Assembly: GCA_964525815.1 (NCBI GenBank)
Contig: CAZGJQ010000042.1
Coordinates: 1-15,628 of the forward strand
DNA length: 15,628 nt
Source of the DNA: UBA1049 sp964525815
GTDB lineage: Bacteria; Bacillota; Clostridia; Oscillospirales; CAG-382
Direction of reading: 5' to 3'
Within the stretch, counting starts at the first letter, position 1. Each line of letters opens with the position of its first letter. The notes beneath the pieces were generated by a model. That model had not been told where the DNA came from and searched no databases. It saw nothing but the letters and a program-made list of their open reading frames with translations. This document shows, in pieces, positions 1 through 6,296 of the stretch. The translations under genes were made by a program, and so were the position numbers.

Positions 1-28
1 GGAATTAAAAGCAGTATAAAGAATTTCA

Positions 29-58
29 GCCACCGGAGGAGTAGCTCCGGTGGCTTTT
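29..58 (+). terminator. Intrinsic terminator of an upstream gene outside the window
   Basis: A perfect 10-bp stem (29-38 with 45-54, GCCACCGGAG/CTCCGGTGGC) closes a 6-nt loop and is followed by TTTT. This is the shape of a rho-independent terminator for a plus-strand transcript that enters from the left. Nothing clear follows it between 59 and 212 except a small CCCAA/TTGGG hairpin near 75-88. Confidence 0.85.
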
Positions 59-212
59 GCGTTTCTATGTACACACCCCAAGTTTTTGGGCAAGCTGCAA
101 AATAGTATGTCGTAAAAAAAGAGTTCTATGATTAATCATATATAGTGATACCATGAATGATAGATTTTCACTAGTAATGAATTTATGGACACACTATAAT
201 ACCCTATGGTTC

Positions 213-1139
213 TTAGATTTTAGAGTTAATCAAAGATTTTTTCAATATTGCTTTTATTGTTTCATATTGATGTTGATAATTAGGAGTAGCAACAGAAAAA
301 TTCAAGTAATCCAAGCCATACCACACATGAAGATAATCTTCTAATTCATTGAAATCATTTTTATCGTATGATGTGTCATAACAATCAAGGAAAGCCTTTC
401 TATAAATATCGGCAGTTTCACTATCGTAGTTTAATTTCATCCAAAAAGTCAACCGTGCAATGTCAGCCATCCAACAAAGTGATTGTGTGTCGTCCCAGTC
501 GATTAACACAATTTCATCTGAATAAACAAGAATATTTTTAGTAGAAAGGTCGCCGTGACAAATAACAGGTGGATAGCGGTCACAATCTTTTAATTTTATA
601 TAAAGATTTTCACGAATAGTGTCCAGTTTTAAAGTGTTCATTATATTTTTCTCTCTTAGTTTAGAGGTGTAGTCATCAAACATATCGTATATAAACTCTG
701 AAAACGTATTCCAACCGGCTATTCCACTACCAGTATAACCATAGTTCGTCAGCGTTATTTGGTGTACCCGTGATATAAGTTTTGCTAGTTTTTCAAATAG
801 CTCTACGGTCTCATCAACAGACAATTTAAGTCTATCGGCTGTTACTCCCGGAAGACATTCCTCAATCAGATAACCGTTTGGGAAATTATCATCATCTCGA
901 TTGAAAACATAAAGCTTTGCATGAGGTATCTTATATTCATCCAATTTGCGGACGACAAAAGGAAGTTTTCCGTCTTCTGGCCAGTCTCGCTTGGCGAAAA
1001 TTTTAAAAATGTAAGGCTGTGATTCGGTTTCAATTTTAAAAACTTGGTTGTTGGGGACATTTTCAAATTTACAAATTAAATTTATTTCTTTGTTCATTTG
1101 AATTTTAAATGTCTTTTTAATTGCGGCTGTATTTTCCAT
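213..1139 (-). CDS. Aminoglycoside phosphotransferase (APH)/choline-kinase-like small-molecule kinase
   Basis: This 308-residue cytoplasmic protein has the APH-family kinase fold signature. The catalytic-loop motif HGDLSTKN lies at 195-202 (Asp197 the expected base, Asn202 a metal ligand) and the metal-binding IDWDD at 213-217. The N-terminal lobe (about 15-100) carries YIFKIFAK, with a likely ATP-contacting Lys, and a LIEE hinge near 91-94. The family phosphorylates aminoglycosides, choline, homoserine, methylthioribose and other small molecules, so the substrate cannot be read from sequence, and antibiotic resistance should not be assumed. A GAGGGA ribosome site lies about 12 nt upstream. 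The start sits only 30 bp after the stop of the decayed Rhs fragment at 1170-1363, so the gene was probably acquired with, or placed behind, that locus. Its base composition is AT-rich like the lipoprotein next door and unlike murC. Confidence 0.85.
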   Translation of the reverse strand: MENTAAIKKTFKIQMNKEINLICKFENVPNNQVFKIETESQPYIFKIFAKRDWPEDGKLPFVVRKLDEYKIPHAKLYVFNRDDDNFPNGYLIEECLPGVTADRLKLSVDETVELFEKLAKLISRVHQITLTNYGYTGSGIAGWNTFSEFIYDMFDDYTSKLREKNIMNTLKLDTIRENLYIKLKDCDRYPPVICHGDLSTKNILVYSDEIVLIDWDDTQSLCWMADIARLTFWMKLNYDSETADIYRKAFLDCYDTSYDKNDFNELEDYLHVWYGLDYLNFSVATPNYQHQYETIKAILKKSLINSKI

Positions 1140-1169
1140 CTTAATATTAATCCCTCGCTTATTTTATCA

Positions 1170-1363
1170 CTATGAAAAATTAATAAGATTGTTACCATAA
1201 TAAGCAAACAAAGTCATGCTTAAAATATCACCAGTAAAAGCCTCCCAATGGCCTATCTCAGGCTCATCAGCATTAATAAACCCAGTCGCAATAACGAGTA
1301 GTTGTTGCAAAACCCAGCTTCGGTGTCATAGTAGTAATCACTGTAGCGGAAGGGGTTAAATAT
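1170..1363 (-). pseudogene. Decayed C-terminal fragment of an Rhs/YD-repeat protein (copy 1)
   Basis: Read on the minus strand in shifting frames, this stretch encodes the hallmark end of an Rhs core. One frame gives IFNPFRYSDYYYDTEAGF (1363-1310). A second gives RYCD. A third gives GFINADEPEIGHWEAF and continues to LFAYYGNN before a TAG stop (1283-1170). Typical firmicute Rhs proteins read NPFRYRGYYYDxETGxYYLxSRYYDPxxGRFINAD, then FAYCGNNPVN, so order and spacing match. At least two frameshifts separate the pieces and no start codon exists, so it cannot be expressed as a protein. It begins about 12 bp after the stop of the 56-aa membrane gene and ends 30 bp before the kinase gene. Confidence 0.85.
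1222..1331. repeat. Long direct repeat, copy 1 (about 110 bp)
   Basis: By-eye alignment to 2383-2492 gives about 4 mismatches in 110 bp with no gap. Homology continues on both sides, interrupted by a 25-bp segment at 1197-1221 absent from the other copy and a 15-bp segment just past 1331 absent from the other copy. The repeat is the core of the Rhs scar. The frameshifts lie inside it and are the same in both copies. Confidence 0.9.
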
Positions 1364-1375
1364 CGAATATTTTAA

Positions 1376-1546
1376 TTAGGGTATGTATTGATCTATTATT
1401 ATAAACACAAAAATTATAACCGCAATTGTAAAACAAACAATATTAAGTATATATTTATTGTTCTTATATTTTACAATTTTTATGATAGAGACTATTAAAC
1501 CAAGCAACAATATCAATAATGAAGCAAGCATTAAGGATAAATTCAT
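1376..1546 (-). CDS. Small two-span membrane protein, 56 aa, coupled to the lipoprotein gene
   Basis: A 56-codon frame starts at ATG 1546-1544 and overlaps the stop of the lipoprotein gene as ATGA, the classic arrangement for translational coupling. A strong GGAGG lies 7 nt upstream, inside the last codons of the lipoprotein gene. The peptide has a hydrophobic segment at about residues 4-23 (SLMLASLLILLLGLIVSII), a basic hinge KIVKYKNNKY at 23-32, and a second hydrophobic segment at about 33-51, ending DQYIP. That predicts a hairpin membrane protein with both ends outside. I do not recognise a family. Ribosome site, overlap and hydrophobic pattern make it a convincing real gene. Its position suggests a partner of the lipoprotein, perhaps in immunity or envelope anchoring, but that is inference. 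Confidence 0.72.
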   Translation of the reverse strand: MNLSLMLASLLILLLGLIVSIIKIVKYKNNKYILNIVCFTIAVIIFVFIIIDQYIP

Positions 1547-2085
1547 GAATTTCCTCCATCAATATTTATTCCCGGCGTATACTTACCGTCTCCCCGATAT
1601 GCTACCTGTTCATCTGTGTTATCGGCAAGTACAATATAAAATGAGTAGATACCTACATTGCCCGGATTAGCTGTATCAATCGTGAAATCTAGAACCGCAA
1701 AGCGATACTTTTGTTTACTAGTTTCAACATCATATGTTGAATAAAACTCCTTTTTTCTCTGATCATTATATCTTTCTTCTTCAACCCCTGGACCTCCCCA
1801 ATTGTTATATGATATTAAATCACCTTGAAAAAAGTCAAACAAATCGTCAATATCCTCATTAAATGTTTCATCAGCATCGATTGCATTTTTGGAAAACAGT
1901 GCTTTTAAGGAATCTTTGTCTTTATTTTGAAGTGCTTCCAAAATTTTATCCATTTGAGCATTAGCTGCATCTTCATCATTATTGAACAATCTCCTTGACA
2001 TATGCGATCCTCCCAACGAGCAAGAATTCAATAGTAAAGTGATTATAGAAGTGATTAAAATAACAAGCACATGCTTTCTTCTCAT
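1543..2085 (-). CDS. DUF5104-type secreted lipoprotein
   Basis: The 180-residue product begins with a lipoprotein signal: basic MRRKH, a hydrophobic stretch to about 19, and lipobox LNSC with Cys22. The mature protein should be lipid-anchored outside the membrane. The body (about 36-165) matches my memory of clostridial DUF5104 proteins: an acidic helix with ALQNKDKDSLKALFS, then the block DDLFDFFQGDLISY followed by a WGGPG turn, and later DFTIDTANPGNVGIYSFYIV. This looks like an NTF2-like cone fold of unknown function. GGAGGG sits about 9 nt upstream. Such genes often lie in accessory regions. Here it sits directly downstream of Rhs remnants, the usual place of an immunity gene, and its stop overlaps the 56-aa membrane gene. 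The family call is from memory, and the immunity role is inference. Confidence 0.8.
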   Translation of the reverse strand: MRRKHVLVILITSIITLLLNSCSLGGSHMSRRLFNNDEDAANAQMDKILEALQNKDKDSLKALFSKNAIDADETFNEDIDDLFDFFQGDLISYNNWGGPGVEEERYNDQRKKEFYSTYDVETSKQKYRFAVLDFTIDTANPGNVGIYSFYIVLADNTDEQVAYRGDGKYTPGINIDGGNS

Positions 2086-2140
2086 AAATAATTCCCTCCA
2101 TCAAATCATATGAAAAGGCAGAAAGTTTATGGCGATTAAA

Positions 2141-2315
2141 CTACCAACCTTTAGGCTTAGAATCTCTAAATGCTTTATATAAACGTTCATTATTAAAGCT
2201 GATCGAGATTATTGTCTTTTTACATATTAAGCAAGTAAGCGCCTATTCCTGTGGCATCTAACCGATATTTCTTACTGCTGAGTTCATTTGTTAATATCTG
2301 TTCTTGCAGTCTTTT
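2141..2315 (-). pseudogene. Broken coding remnant between Rhs scar and lipoprotein gene (possible toxin tip)
   Basis: Two open stretches in different minus-strand frames abut at about 2220. The upstream one (2315-2220) contains ELSSKKYRLDATGIGAYLLN. The downstream one (about 2225-2141) reads TIISISFNNERLYKAF and then RDSKPKGW before a TAG. Their composition looks protein-like, and a single-base shift would join them into about 57 residues. There is no start codon with a ribosome site. The position, after the Rhs core end and before a lipoprotein, is where a C-terminal toxin domain would lie. I recognise no toxin family, so this is tentative. Confidence 0.35.
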
Positions 2316-2325
2316 TTACTATATT

Positions 2326-2498
2326 CTATAGACTTTCCCAAAACATTCCTTCATAATCGCAATAATTAACGGGATTGTTACCAAAATATCACCAGTAAAA
2401 ACCTCACAATAGCCTATCTCAGGCTCATCAGCATTAATAAGCCCAGTCGCAATAACGAGTAGTTGTTGCAAAACCCAGCTTCGGTGTCATAGCGAAAA
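2326..2498 (-). pseudogene. Decayed C-terminal fragment of an Rhs/YD-repeat protein (copy 2)
   Basis: On the minus strand one frame reads FFRYDTEAGF. After the same frameshifts as copy 1 comes GLINADEPEIGYCEVFTGDI. A 25-bp deletion then removes the FAY part, and the next frame resumes with GNNPVNYCDYEGMFWES before a TAG at 2328-2326. GNNPVN...EGMFW is the canonical end of an Rhs core, just before the variable tip, and it extends further into the tip junction than copy 1 does. The 5' side has a 15-bp deletion relative to copy 1 and runs straight into the terminator of the ECF transporter gene. Confidence 0.85.
2383..2492. repeat. Long direct repeat, copy 2 (about 110 bp)
   Basis: Partner of 1222-1331 in the same orientation, about 1.16 kb away, with about 96% identity by eye. 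The two copies bracket the lipoprotein gene, the 56-aa gene and the broken tip, so homologous recombination between them would delete or excise that segment. No short inverted termini or transposase are seen, so this is not an insertion sequence. Confidence 0.9.
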
Positions 2499-2539
2499 AA
2501 CATGAAGAACCTACAGTTTTTTTAGGCACTTCATGTTTT
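2497..2539 (-). terminator. Intrinsic terminator of the ECF transporter gene
   Basis: An 11-bp perfect stem (AAAACATGAAG at 2497-2507 with CTTCATGTTTT at 2529-2539) encloses a CCT/AGG inner stem. On the minus strand the hairpin is followed by a T run (the A tract at 2495-2500). It lies 4 bp after the stop of the minus-strand gene that ends at 2543. Confidence 0.8.
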
Positions 2540-2542
2540 ATA

Positions 2543-3151
2543 TTATTCAGCACTTATTGACTTTTTAAGCGCCATTACAATAGGAGAACAGAGAATTGTT
2601 GTCGAGACAATTTCAAAAGCAAAGTTTAAAGATACGATACCGATTAAATATTTAAATACGTTTTCCGCCTCTTCGCTGATTGCCCACGACTCTATAAGAC
2701 CGAAAAACAGAAAATAAGCGATCAGGACGAATAAGCCGGTGTTTATTATCGGAGTCAGCACCGATGTGATTATTGACGGAACGGTTCTGTTATTCGCAAA
2801 CAACCTCGAGGTAAAACCGAACACCAAGGATGCCGAAAGACCTACAACCGCACCTCTTCCGAAGGTAGCGAGAAGGGTCAAATACCAGTTCTCTGCAAAA
2901 AACAACGCTCCGCCCGCATCCCAACCCAAAACACAATGTAAAAATGCGGTAAGACCAAATGCGGCACCCACTATTGTGCCGCCCTTAATACCAAACAAAA
3001 CGCAGGCGATGATAATAGGTATCAGAACTAAATTAAAGCCAAAGCCCGCAATCTTTATAAGAACCACCGACAAGGTCTGAAGCACCACCGTAATCGCTAT
3101 GAGCAAGGATACTCCTACCAAAAACCTGTTATTTGTCTTTTCCACTTTCAT
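2543..3151 (-). CDS. ECF transporter S component (substrate-binding membrane subunit)
   Basis: About 202 residues and very hydrophobic, with about six membrane spans (near 10-32, 36-55, 60-75, 85-112, 125-150 and 168-195). The pattern is that of an energy-coupling-factor S component: a small integral protein that captures a vitamin or related solute and docks with the shared EcfT/EcfA module, which is not encoded here. Segments such as FNLVLIPIIIACVLFG and GIKGGTIVGAAFGL fit the second and third helices of S components. The substrate cannot be assigned. A GTG at 3154 would add one residue, but the ATG at 3151 is likelier. The nearby GGAG is unusually close, about 2 nt away. The gene has its own good promoter at 3183-3211 and its own terminator, so it is probably monocistronic. 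Confidence 0.8.
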   Translation of the reverse strand: MKVEKTNNRFLVGVSLLIAITVVLQTLSVVLIKIAGFGFNLVLIPIIIACVLFGIKGGTIVGAAFGLTAFLHCVLGWDAGGALFFAENWYLTLLATFGRGAVVGLSASLVFGFTSRLFANNRTVPSIITSVLTPIINTGLFVLIAYFLFFGLIESWAISEEAENVFKYLIGIVSLNFAFEIVSTTILCSPIVMALKKSISAE

Positions 3152-3182
3152 CACTCCGTTTATTAATTAATTTATTATTTCA

Positions 3183-3211
3183 ATTATATAGGAGTAAAAT
3201 GGAAAATACAA
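3183..3211 (-). promoter_or_regulatory. SigA-type promoter of the ECF S-component gene
   Basis: On the minus strand, TTGTAT (3211-3206) and TATAAT (3188-3183) are separated by exactly 17 bp. Transcription should start near 3176, leaving a 25-nt leader. This uncouples the transporter gene from spoVG upstream. Confidence 0.75.
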
Positions 3212-3264
3212 TATGCAAAATAAACAGTTTTTTGTGTGGAGGAGGGGATAAATTATATATTTAT

Positions 3265-3516
3265 TTATAAATTCTCGTAAAACTGTATAATATTACATTC
3301 TATTTCCTTGCGCAAATCCGGCTTGATGGGGTGGACAATATCCCTGTGTGTACCGTCAGAGCCTATTCGGCTGGGCATTGCGACAATGTACTTTTCCCTG
3401 CCTTTTATGAGCTTTATATCATGCAACGCAAGCTCATCGTCCAGCACGATGGAAAACACCGCGAGAAGGTTCCCCTCGGTGAAGCTCTTTCTCATTTTAA
3501 TGTCGGTAACATGCAT
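3265..3516 (-). CDS. spoVG: SpoVG family RNA/DNA-binding regulator
   Basis: The 83-residue protein matches SpoVG along its whole length. It opens with MHVTDIKMRK (compare MEVTDVRLR), then a central ALHDIKLIKGREKYIVAMPS, then GTHRDIVHPIKPDLRKEIE. SpoVG is a small dimeric nucleic-acid-binding protein. It affects sporulation, septation and capsule or virulence genes in Firmicutes, acting in the cytoplasm. A strong GAGGAGG lies upstream, but with a rather long 12-nt spacing to the ATG. An ATG nearer the site is out of frame and ends after nine codons. A TATAAT lies at 3567-3562 on this strand with no convincing -35 box. That fits dependence on another sigma factor (spoVG is a SigH gene in Bacillus), but I cannot identify such a box. 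Confidence 0.92.
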   Translation of the reverse strand: MHVTDIKMRKSFTEGNLLAVFSIVLDDELALHDIKLIKGREKYIVAMPSRIGSDGTHRDIVHPIKPDLRKEIECNIIQFYENL

Positions 3517-3608
3517 ATTTTTTCATAACCTCCTCAAACGGATTATTTCCGTTATTAGCTTATTATAAAGAAATCATAATATTTTTATGCGCAAGGTGCG
3601 CAAAACAC

Positions 3609-3637
3609 CTTTATTTTTTATATATATATGATATAAT
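3609..3637 (+). promoter_or_regulatory. Probable murC promoter
   Basis: A TATAAT at 3632-3637 sits in an AT-rich tract before murC. The -35 region (CTTTAT, about 3609-3614) is poor. A 7-bp hairpin (AAAGCTA 3647-3653 with TAGCTTT 3662-3668) follows in the leader. Confidence 0.4.
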
Positions 3638-3704
3638 GAAAAACACAAAGCTAAAGAGCTATAGCTTTATATAGCAATTACATCATTCGTAGGGGGATAA
3701 GGTA

Positions 3705-5075
3705 TTGAATTTCTGGGATTTACCAAGGTACGGTAAAATTTACTTTGCGGGCATAGGAGGCATAAGCATGTCCGCTCTTGCCATGATACTTAAGAACAAG
3801 GGGTTTGATGTCTGCGGTTATGACAGAGCGGCTACTCCGCTTACCGCCCAGCTTGAAAAAAACGGTGTTCAAATATTCTATAATACTGACGCATCAAACC
3901 TTGACGGAGTAAGCTGTGCTGTCTATTCCGCTGCCTTTGACCCGGATCATCCTGAGATAAAACAGATTGACGATAAGGGAATACCGCTTTATAAGAGAGC
4001 GCAGCTGCTCGGTGCAATCGCAAGGCTTTATTCCAACTCGATAGGCGTCGCCGGAACACACGGAAAGTCCACAACAAGCGGTATGCTCTCTCATGTTTTT
4101 ATGAGCAATCCGAGTTATGACCCCACCGTACTCGTCGGTGCGGTGCTTCCGGATATAAATTCTACATATAAGCTGGGCAACGACGAGAATTTCATTTTTG
4201 AGGCGTGCGAATATCAGGATGCTTTTTTGTCCTTTTTTCCCCGAACCGCAATTGTTCTGAATGTAAAATTAGACCATACCGATTATTTCCCTAACCTTGA
4301 CAGACTGATTCGGTCATTCAAGGGCTTTATAAACAACACTGGAAAGGACGGTTGCGCTATAATCAACCTCGATTCGTCCGGTGCGGTAAGAGCCGCCGAG
4401 GGTTACGACGGAAGGCTGCTCACCTACAGCGCCTTCGGTAATTCAAATGCGGATTACCACGCTCAGAATATTGTTATGAGCAAGGGCTTCGCTACCGTTG
4501 ATGTGTACAAAAACAGCAGCTATCATATGCGAATAACCTTATCTATACCGGGGCTGCACAATGTTTCCAACGCTCTTGCGGTGGTTGCCTGCTGCGACTT
4601 ATGCGGCGTTCCGAAGGAAACGGTTATTTCTGGTATAAAAGCATACAGAGGCGTATGCAGAAGATTTGAGTACAAGGGCAGGTTCATGGGTGCGGATGTA
4701 TTTGATGATTACGCCCATCATCCGGACGAAATAAGAGCAACTCTTTCTGCTGCTAAGAGTATGGGATACGGCAGGGTAATCAGCGTATTCCAGCCGCATA
4801 CCTATTCCCGTCTACGGGATCTTTTCAACGACTTCGCCTCCGCCTTTGAGGACAGCGATCTTCCTGTTTTTGCTGATGTTTATTCGGCGAGAGAAAATAA
4901 TGTTTACGGTATAACCTCGTCTAATCTTGCAGACAAGGTTATGGGAAGCGTTTATCTTGACAGCTTTATTAAGATAGAGGAATATTTGAAGAACACGCTG
5001 AGATCGGACGACCTTTTGATTTTCATGGGTGCGGGGAGCATTACGGAGCTTGCCTCCGCAGTTACCCGTGAGTAA
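3705..5075 (+). CDS. murC: UDP-N-acetylmuramate--L-alanine ligase
   Basis: MurC adds L-alanine to UDP-MurNAc using ATP, the first cytoplasmic peptide step of peptidoglycan synthesis. At 456 residues it has the normal family length. The N-terminal UDP-binding domain shows GIGGISMSALA at 16-26. The ATP P-loop is GTHGKST at 117-123 (Lys121). LDHTDYF gives the family's magnesium/substrate His-Asp region near 190. The C-terminal domain holds DDYAHHPDEI near 329-338. The start is TTG, not ATG: an AGGGGG site lies at 3691-3696, eight bases before TTG at 3705, and the protein begins correctly there (MNFWDLPRYGKIYFAGIGG). The gene stands alone, divergent from spoVG and followed by the separately promoted rpmB. 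Confidence 0.96.
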   Translation: MNFWDLPRYGKIYFAGIGGISMSALAMILKNKGFDVCGYDRAATPLTAQLEKNGVQIFYNTDASNLDGVSCAVYSAAFDPDHPEIKQIDDKGIPLYKRAQLLGAIARLYSNSIGVAGTHGKSTTSGMLSHVFMSNPSYDPTVLVGAVLPDINSTYKLGNDENFIFEACEYQDAFLSFFPRTAIVLNVKLDHTDYFPNLDRLIRSFKGFINNTGKDGCAIINLDSSGAVRAAEGYDGRLLTYSAFGNSNADYHAQNIVMSKGFATVDVYKNSSYHMRITLSIPGLHNVSNALAVVACCDLCGVPKETVISGIKAYRGVCRRFEYKGRFMGADVFDDYAHHPDEIRATLSAAKSMGYGRVISVFQPHTYSRLRDLFNDFASAFEDSDLPVFADVYSARENNVYGITSSNLADKVMGSVYLDSFIKIEEYLKNTLRSDDLLIFMGAGSITELASAVTRE

Positions 5076-5114
5076 TTTTTAACGCAGAACATGATGTTTT
5101 AGGTCAAAAAGGTA

Positions 5115-5143
5115 TTGACAAAGGGCGAAAAATGTTTTATAGT
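5115..5143 (+). promoter_or_regulatory. SigA promoter of rpmB
   Basis: TTGACA at 5115-5120 and TATAGT at 5138-5143 are separated by 17 bp, which is near consensus. The start point would be near 5150, giving a short leader with GGAGGTG at about 5172-5178. Confidence 0.88.
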
Positions 5144-5186
5144 GAGTTGTTCGGATTTTTTAGACTTAATTTGGAGGTGTAAATAG

Positions 5187-5375
5187 ATGGCAAAGTGTGA
5201 TTTTTGCGGAAAAGGTGTTTCGTTCGGTCACAATGTTTCCCACTCAAACAGGAAGACCAACAGAACCTGGAAGCCCAACATAAGGAAGGTTAAGGCGGTT
5301 ATTGGCGGGTCGAACAAGACCGTCAGCATCTGCTCGCGCTGTCTTAGAAGCGGCAAAGTAACCAGAGCGGTATAA
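5187..5375 (+). CDS. rpmB: 50S ribosomal protein L28
   Basis: The 62-residue basic protein has the L28 pattern: MAKCDFCGKGVSFGHNVSHS, then NRTWKPNI, then a C-terminal CSRCLRSGKV. It is part of the large ribosomal subunit. Cys4/Cys7 and Cys49/Cys52 form two CxxC pairs, so this is the zinc-binding form, which many bacteria replace with a cysteine-free paralogue under zinc limitation. GGAGGTG sits about 9 nt upstream. A strong promoter before it and a terminator after it make a single-gene transcript. Confidence 0.97.
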   Translation: MAKCDFCGKGVSFGHNVSHSNRKTNRTWKPNIRKVKAVIGGSNKTVSICSRCLRSGKVTRAV

Positions 5376-5406
5376 GCCAAAATACCAAATATTCAGTACA
5401 GCATTG

Positions 5407-5434
5407 CAGCCGCAGACATCAGCGGCTGTTTTTT
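5407..5434 (+). terminator. rpmB terminator
   Basis: Stem CAGCCGC (5407-5413) with GCGGCTG (5422-5428), an 8-nt loop, then TTTTTT. There is no A tract on the left, so it should act mainly on the plus strand. Confidence 0.9.
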
Positions 5435-5443
5435 GTGGTATAG

Positions 5444-6025
5444 CTATTGCTTATCCGACTTAAATTCATCGCTAAGAATTGAATAATGATGCAGCGTTTT
5501 ATATCTGCCCCTCAGGAACAACGATCTTCTCGTTGTTCCTTCGTATTTAAAACCCATTGACTCGGCGAACTTTATCGAAGCGGTGTTGCCCTCCATTATC
5601 CGCAGCTCCACACGGTTAATGCCGAGCTCCCCGAAGGCAAGCTCTAAAACGGCAAGCACAGCCTCCCTCATATAACCCTTCCCCTGATATGAGGGGGAGA
5701 GCACATAACCCAACTCTCCCTTGTTGTTGGACAGGTCGATATCAGCAAAGCCGCAGGTACCGATAAAAACACCGTCCGCCTTGCAGGTAAGCCCCCAGTC
5801 CGAATAATTCCCCTTCCGGTATTGCTTGTTCACATACTCTATATAACCCTTGGTGTCCTCGATGTTTAGATGAGGCGTCCATAATAGATAGCGGGTAACC
5901 TCACTGAGGGACGCATACGCAAACATATCGTTTGCATTGGCGAGCTCTATTTTTTTCAGAATAAGCCGTTCGGTCTCCAGAACCGGAAGGTCGGAAAAAA
6001 CCCTTCTGTATTTATAGCTGTCCAT
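5444..6025 (-). CDS. GNAT N-acetyltransferase, RimJ/RimL type
   Basis: This 193-residue cytoplasmic enzyme is predicted to move an acetyl group from acetyl-CoA to an amine. The RimJ/RimL-like start is LPVLETERLILKKIE (13-27). The acetyl-CoA pyrophosphate loop is YQGKGYM at 113-119 (the Q/RxxGxG/A motif). NTASIKFAESMGFKYEG follows, the usual second CoA-contact region. Substrates in this group range from ribosomal protein N termini to free amino acids and antibiotics, so none is assigned. The ribosome site is weak (AAGTGA near the ATG), and a short CGGCTG/CAGCCG hairpin (6038-6043 with 6056-6061) lies just upstream in the leader. The gene converges on rpmB and is probably monocistronic. Confidence 0.88.
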   Translation of the reverse strand: MDSYKYRRVFSDLPVLETERLILKKIELANANDMFAYASLSEVTRYLLWTPHLNIEDTKGYIEYVNKQYRKGNYSDWGLTCKADGVFIGTCGFADIDLSNNKGELGYVLSPSYQGKGYMREAVLAVLELAFGELGINRVELRIMEGNTASIKFAESMGFKYEGTTRRSLFLRGRYKTLHHYSILSDEFKSDKQ

Positions 6026-6244
6026 ATGTAATCACTTCGGCTGCACTCCAAGAAACAGCCGCTGCTCCTTAACCCGCTGATACTTGTGTTTTTATAATAT
6101 ATGAGTTTTATCTATAACATATTATAAATCACGCATTTGACAATGTCAACCATTTAGAACGAGTCGTCCGTGTCGAGTTATTGTGTGTTTTTTTACTTCC
6201 AAAAAATTAGTCAAACTCTATACGAACCAAAAAAGATTAAAAAG

Positions 6245-6273
6245 TTGACATGCGACTAAAGTTATTATATAAT
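6245..6273 (+). promoter_or_regulatory. SigA promoter of the gltX-glnS operon
   Basis: A full consensus TTGACA (6245-6250), a 17-bp spacer and TATAAT (6268-6273). The expected start near 6280 leaves only about 17-30 nt before the first ATGs, too short for a T-box leader. This pair is therefore probably not T-box regulated. Confidence 0.92.
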
Positions 6274-6296
6274 GATATAATTATAATATACAATAA

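Noticed and set aside
100..140. Possible terminator for the kinase gene on the minus strand
   Set aside because: There is only a 12-bp AT palindrome (ATGATTAATCAT) before a T run. The stem is too weak and 80 bp from the stop, so I do not call it.
1222..2492. Pair of 110-bp repeats as an insertion sequence or CRISPR
   Set aside because: There are only two copies, long and unevenly spaced, with no transposase, no inverted termini and no regular spacers. The content reads as Rhs coding sequence.
2739..3080. 113-codon plus-strand frame
   Set aside because: It is the reverse-frame shadow of the ECF S-component gene, with a Pro/Lys-rich sequence and no family resemblance.
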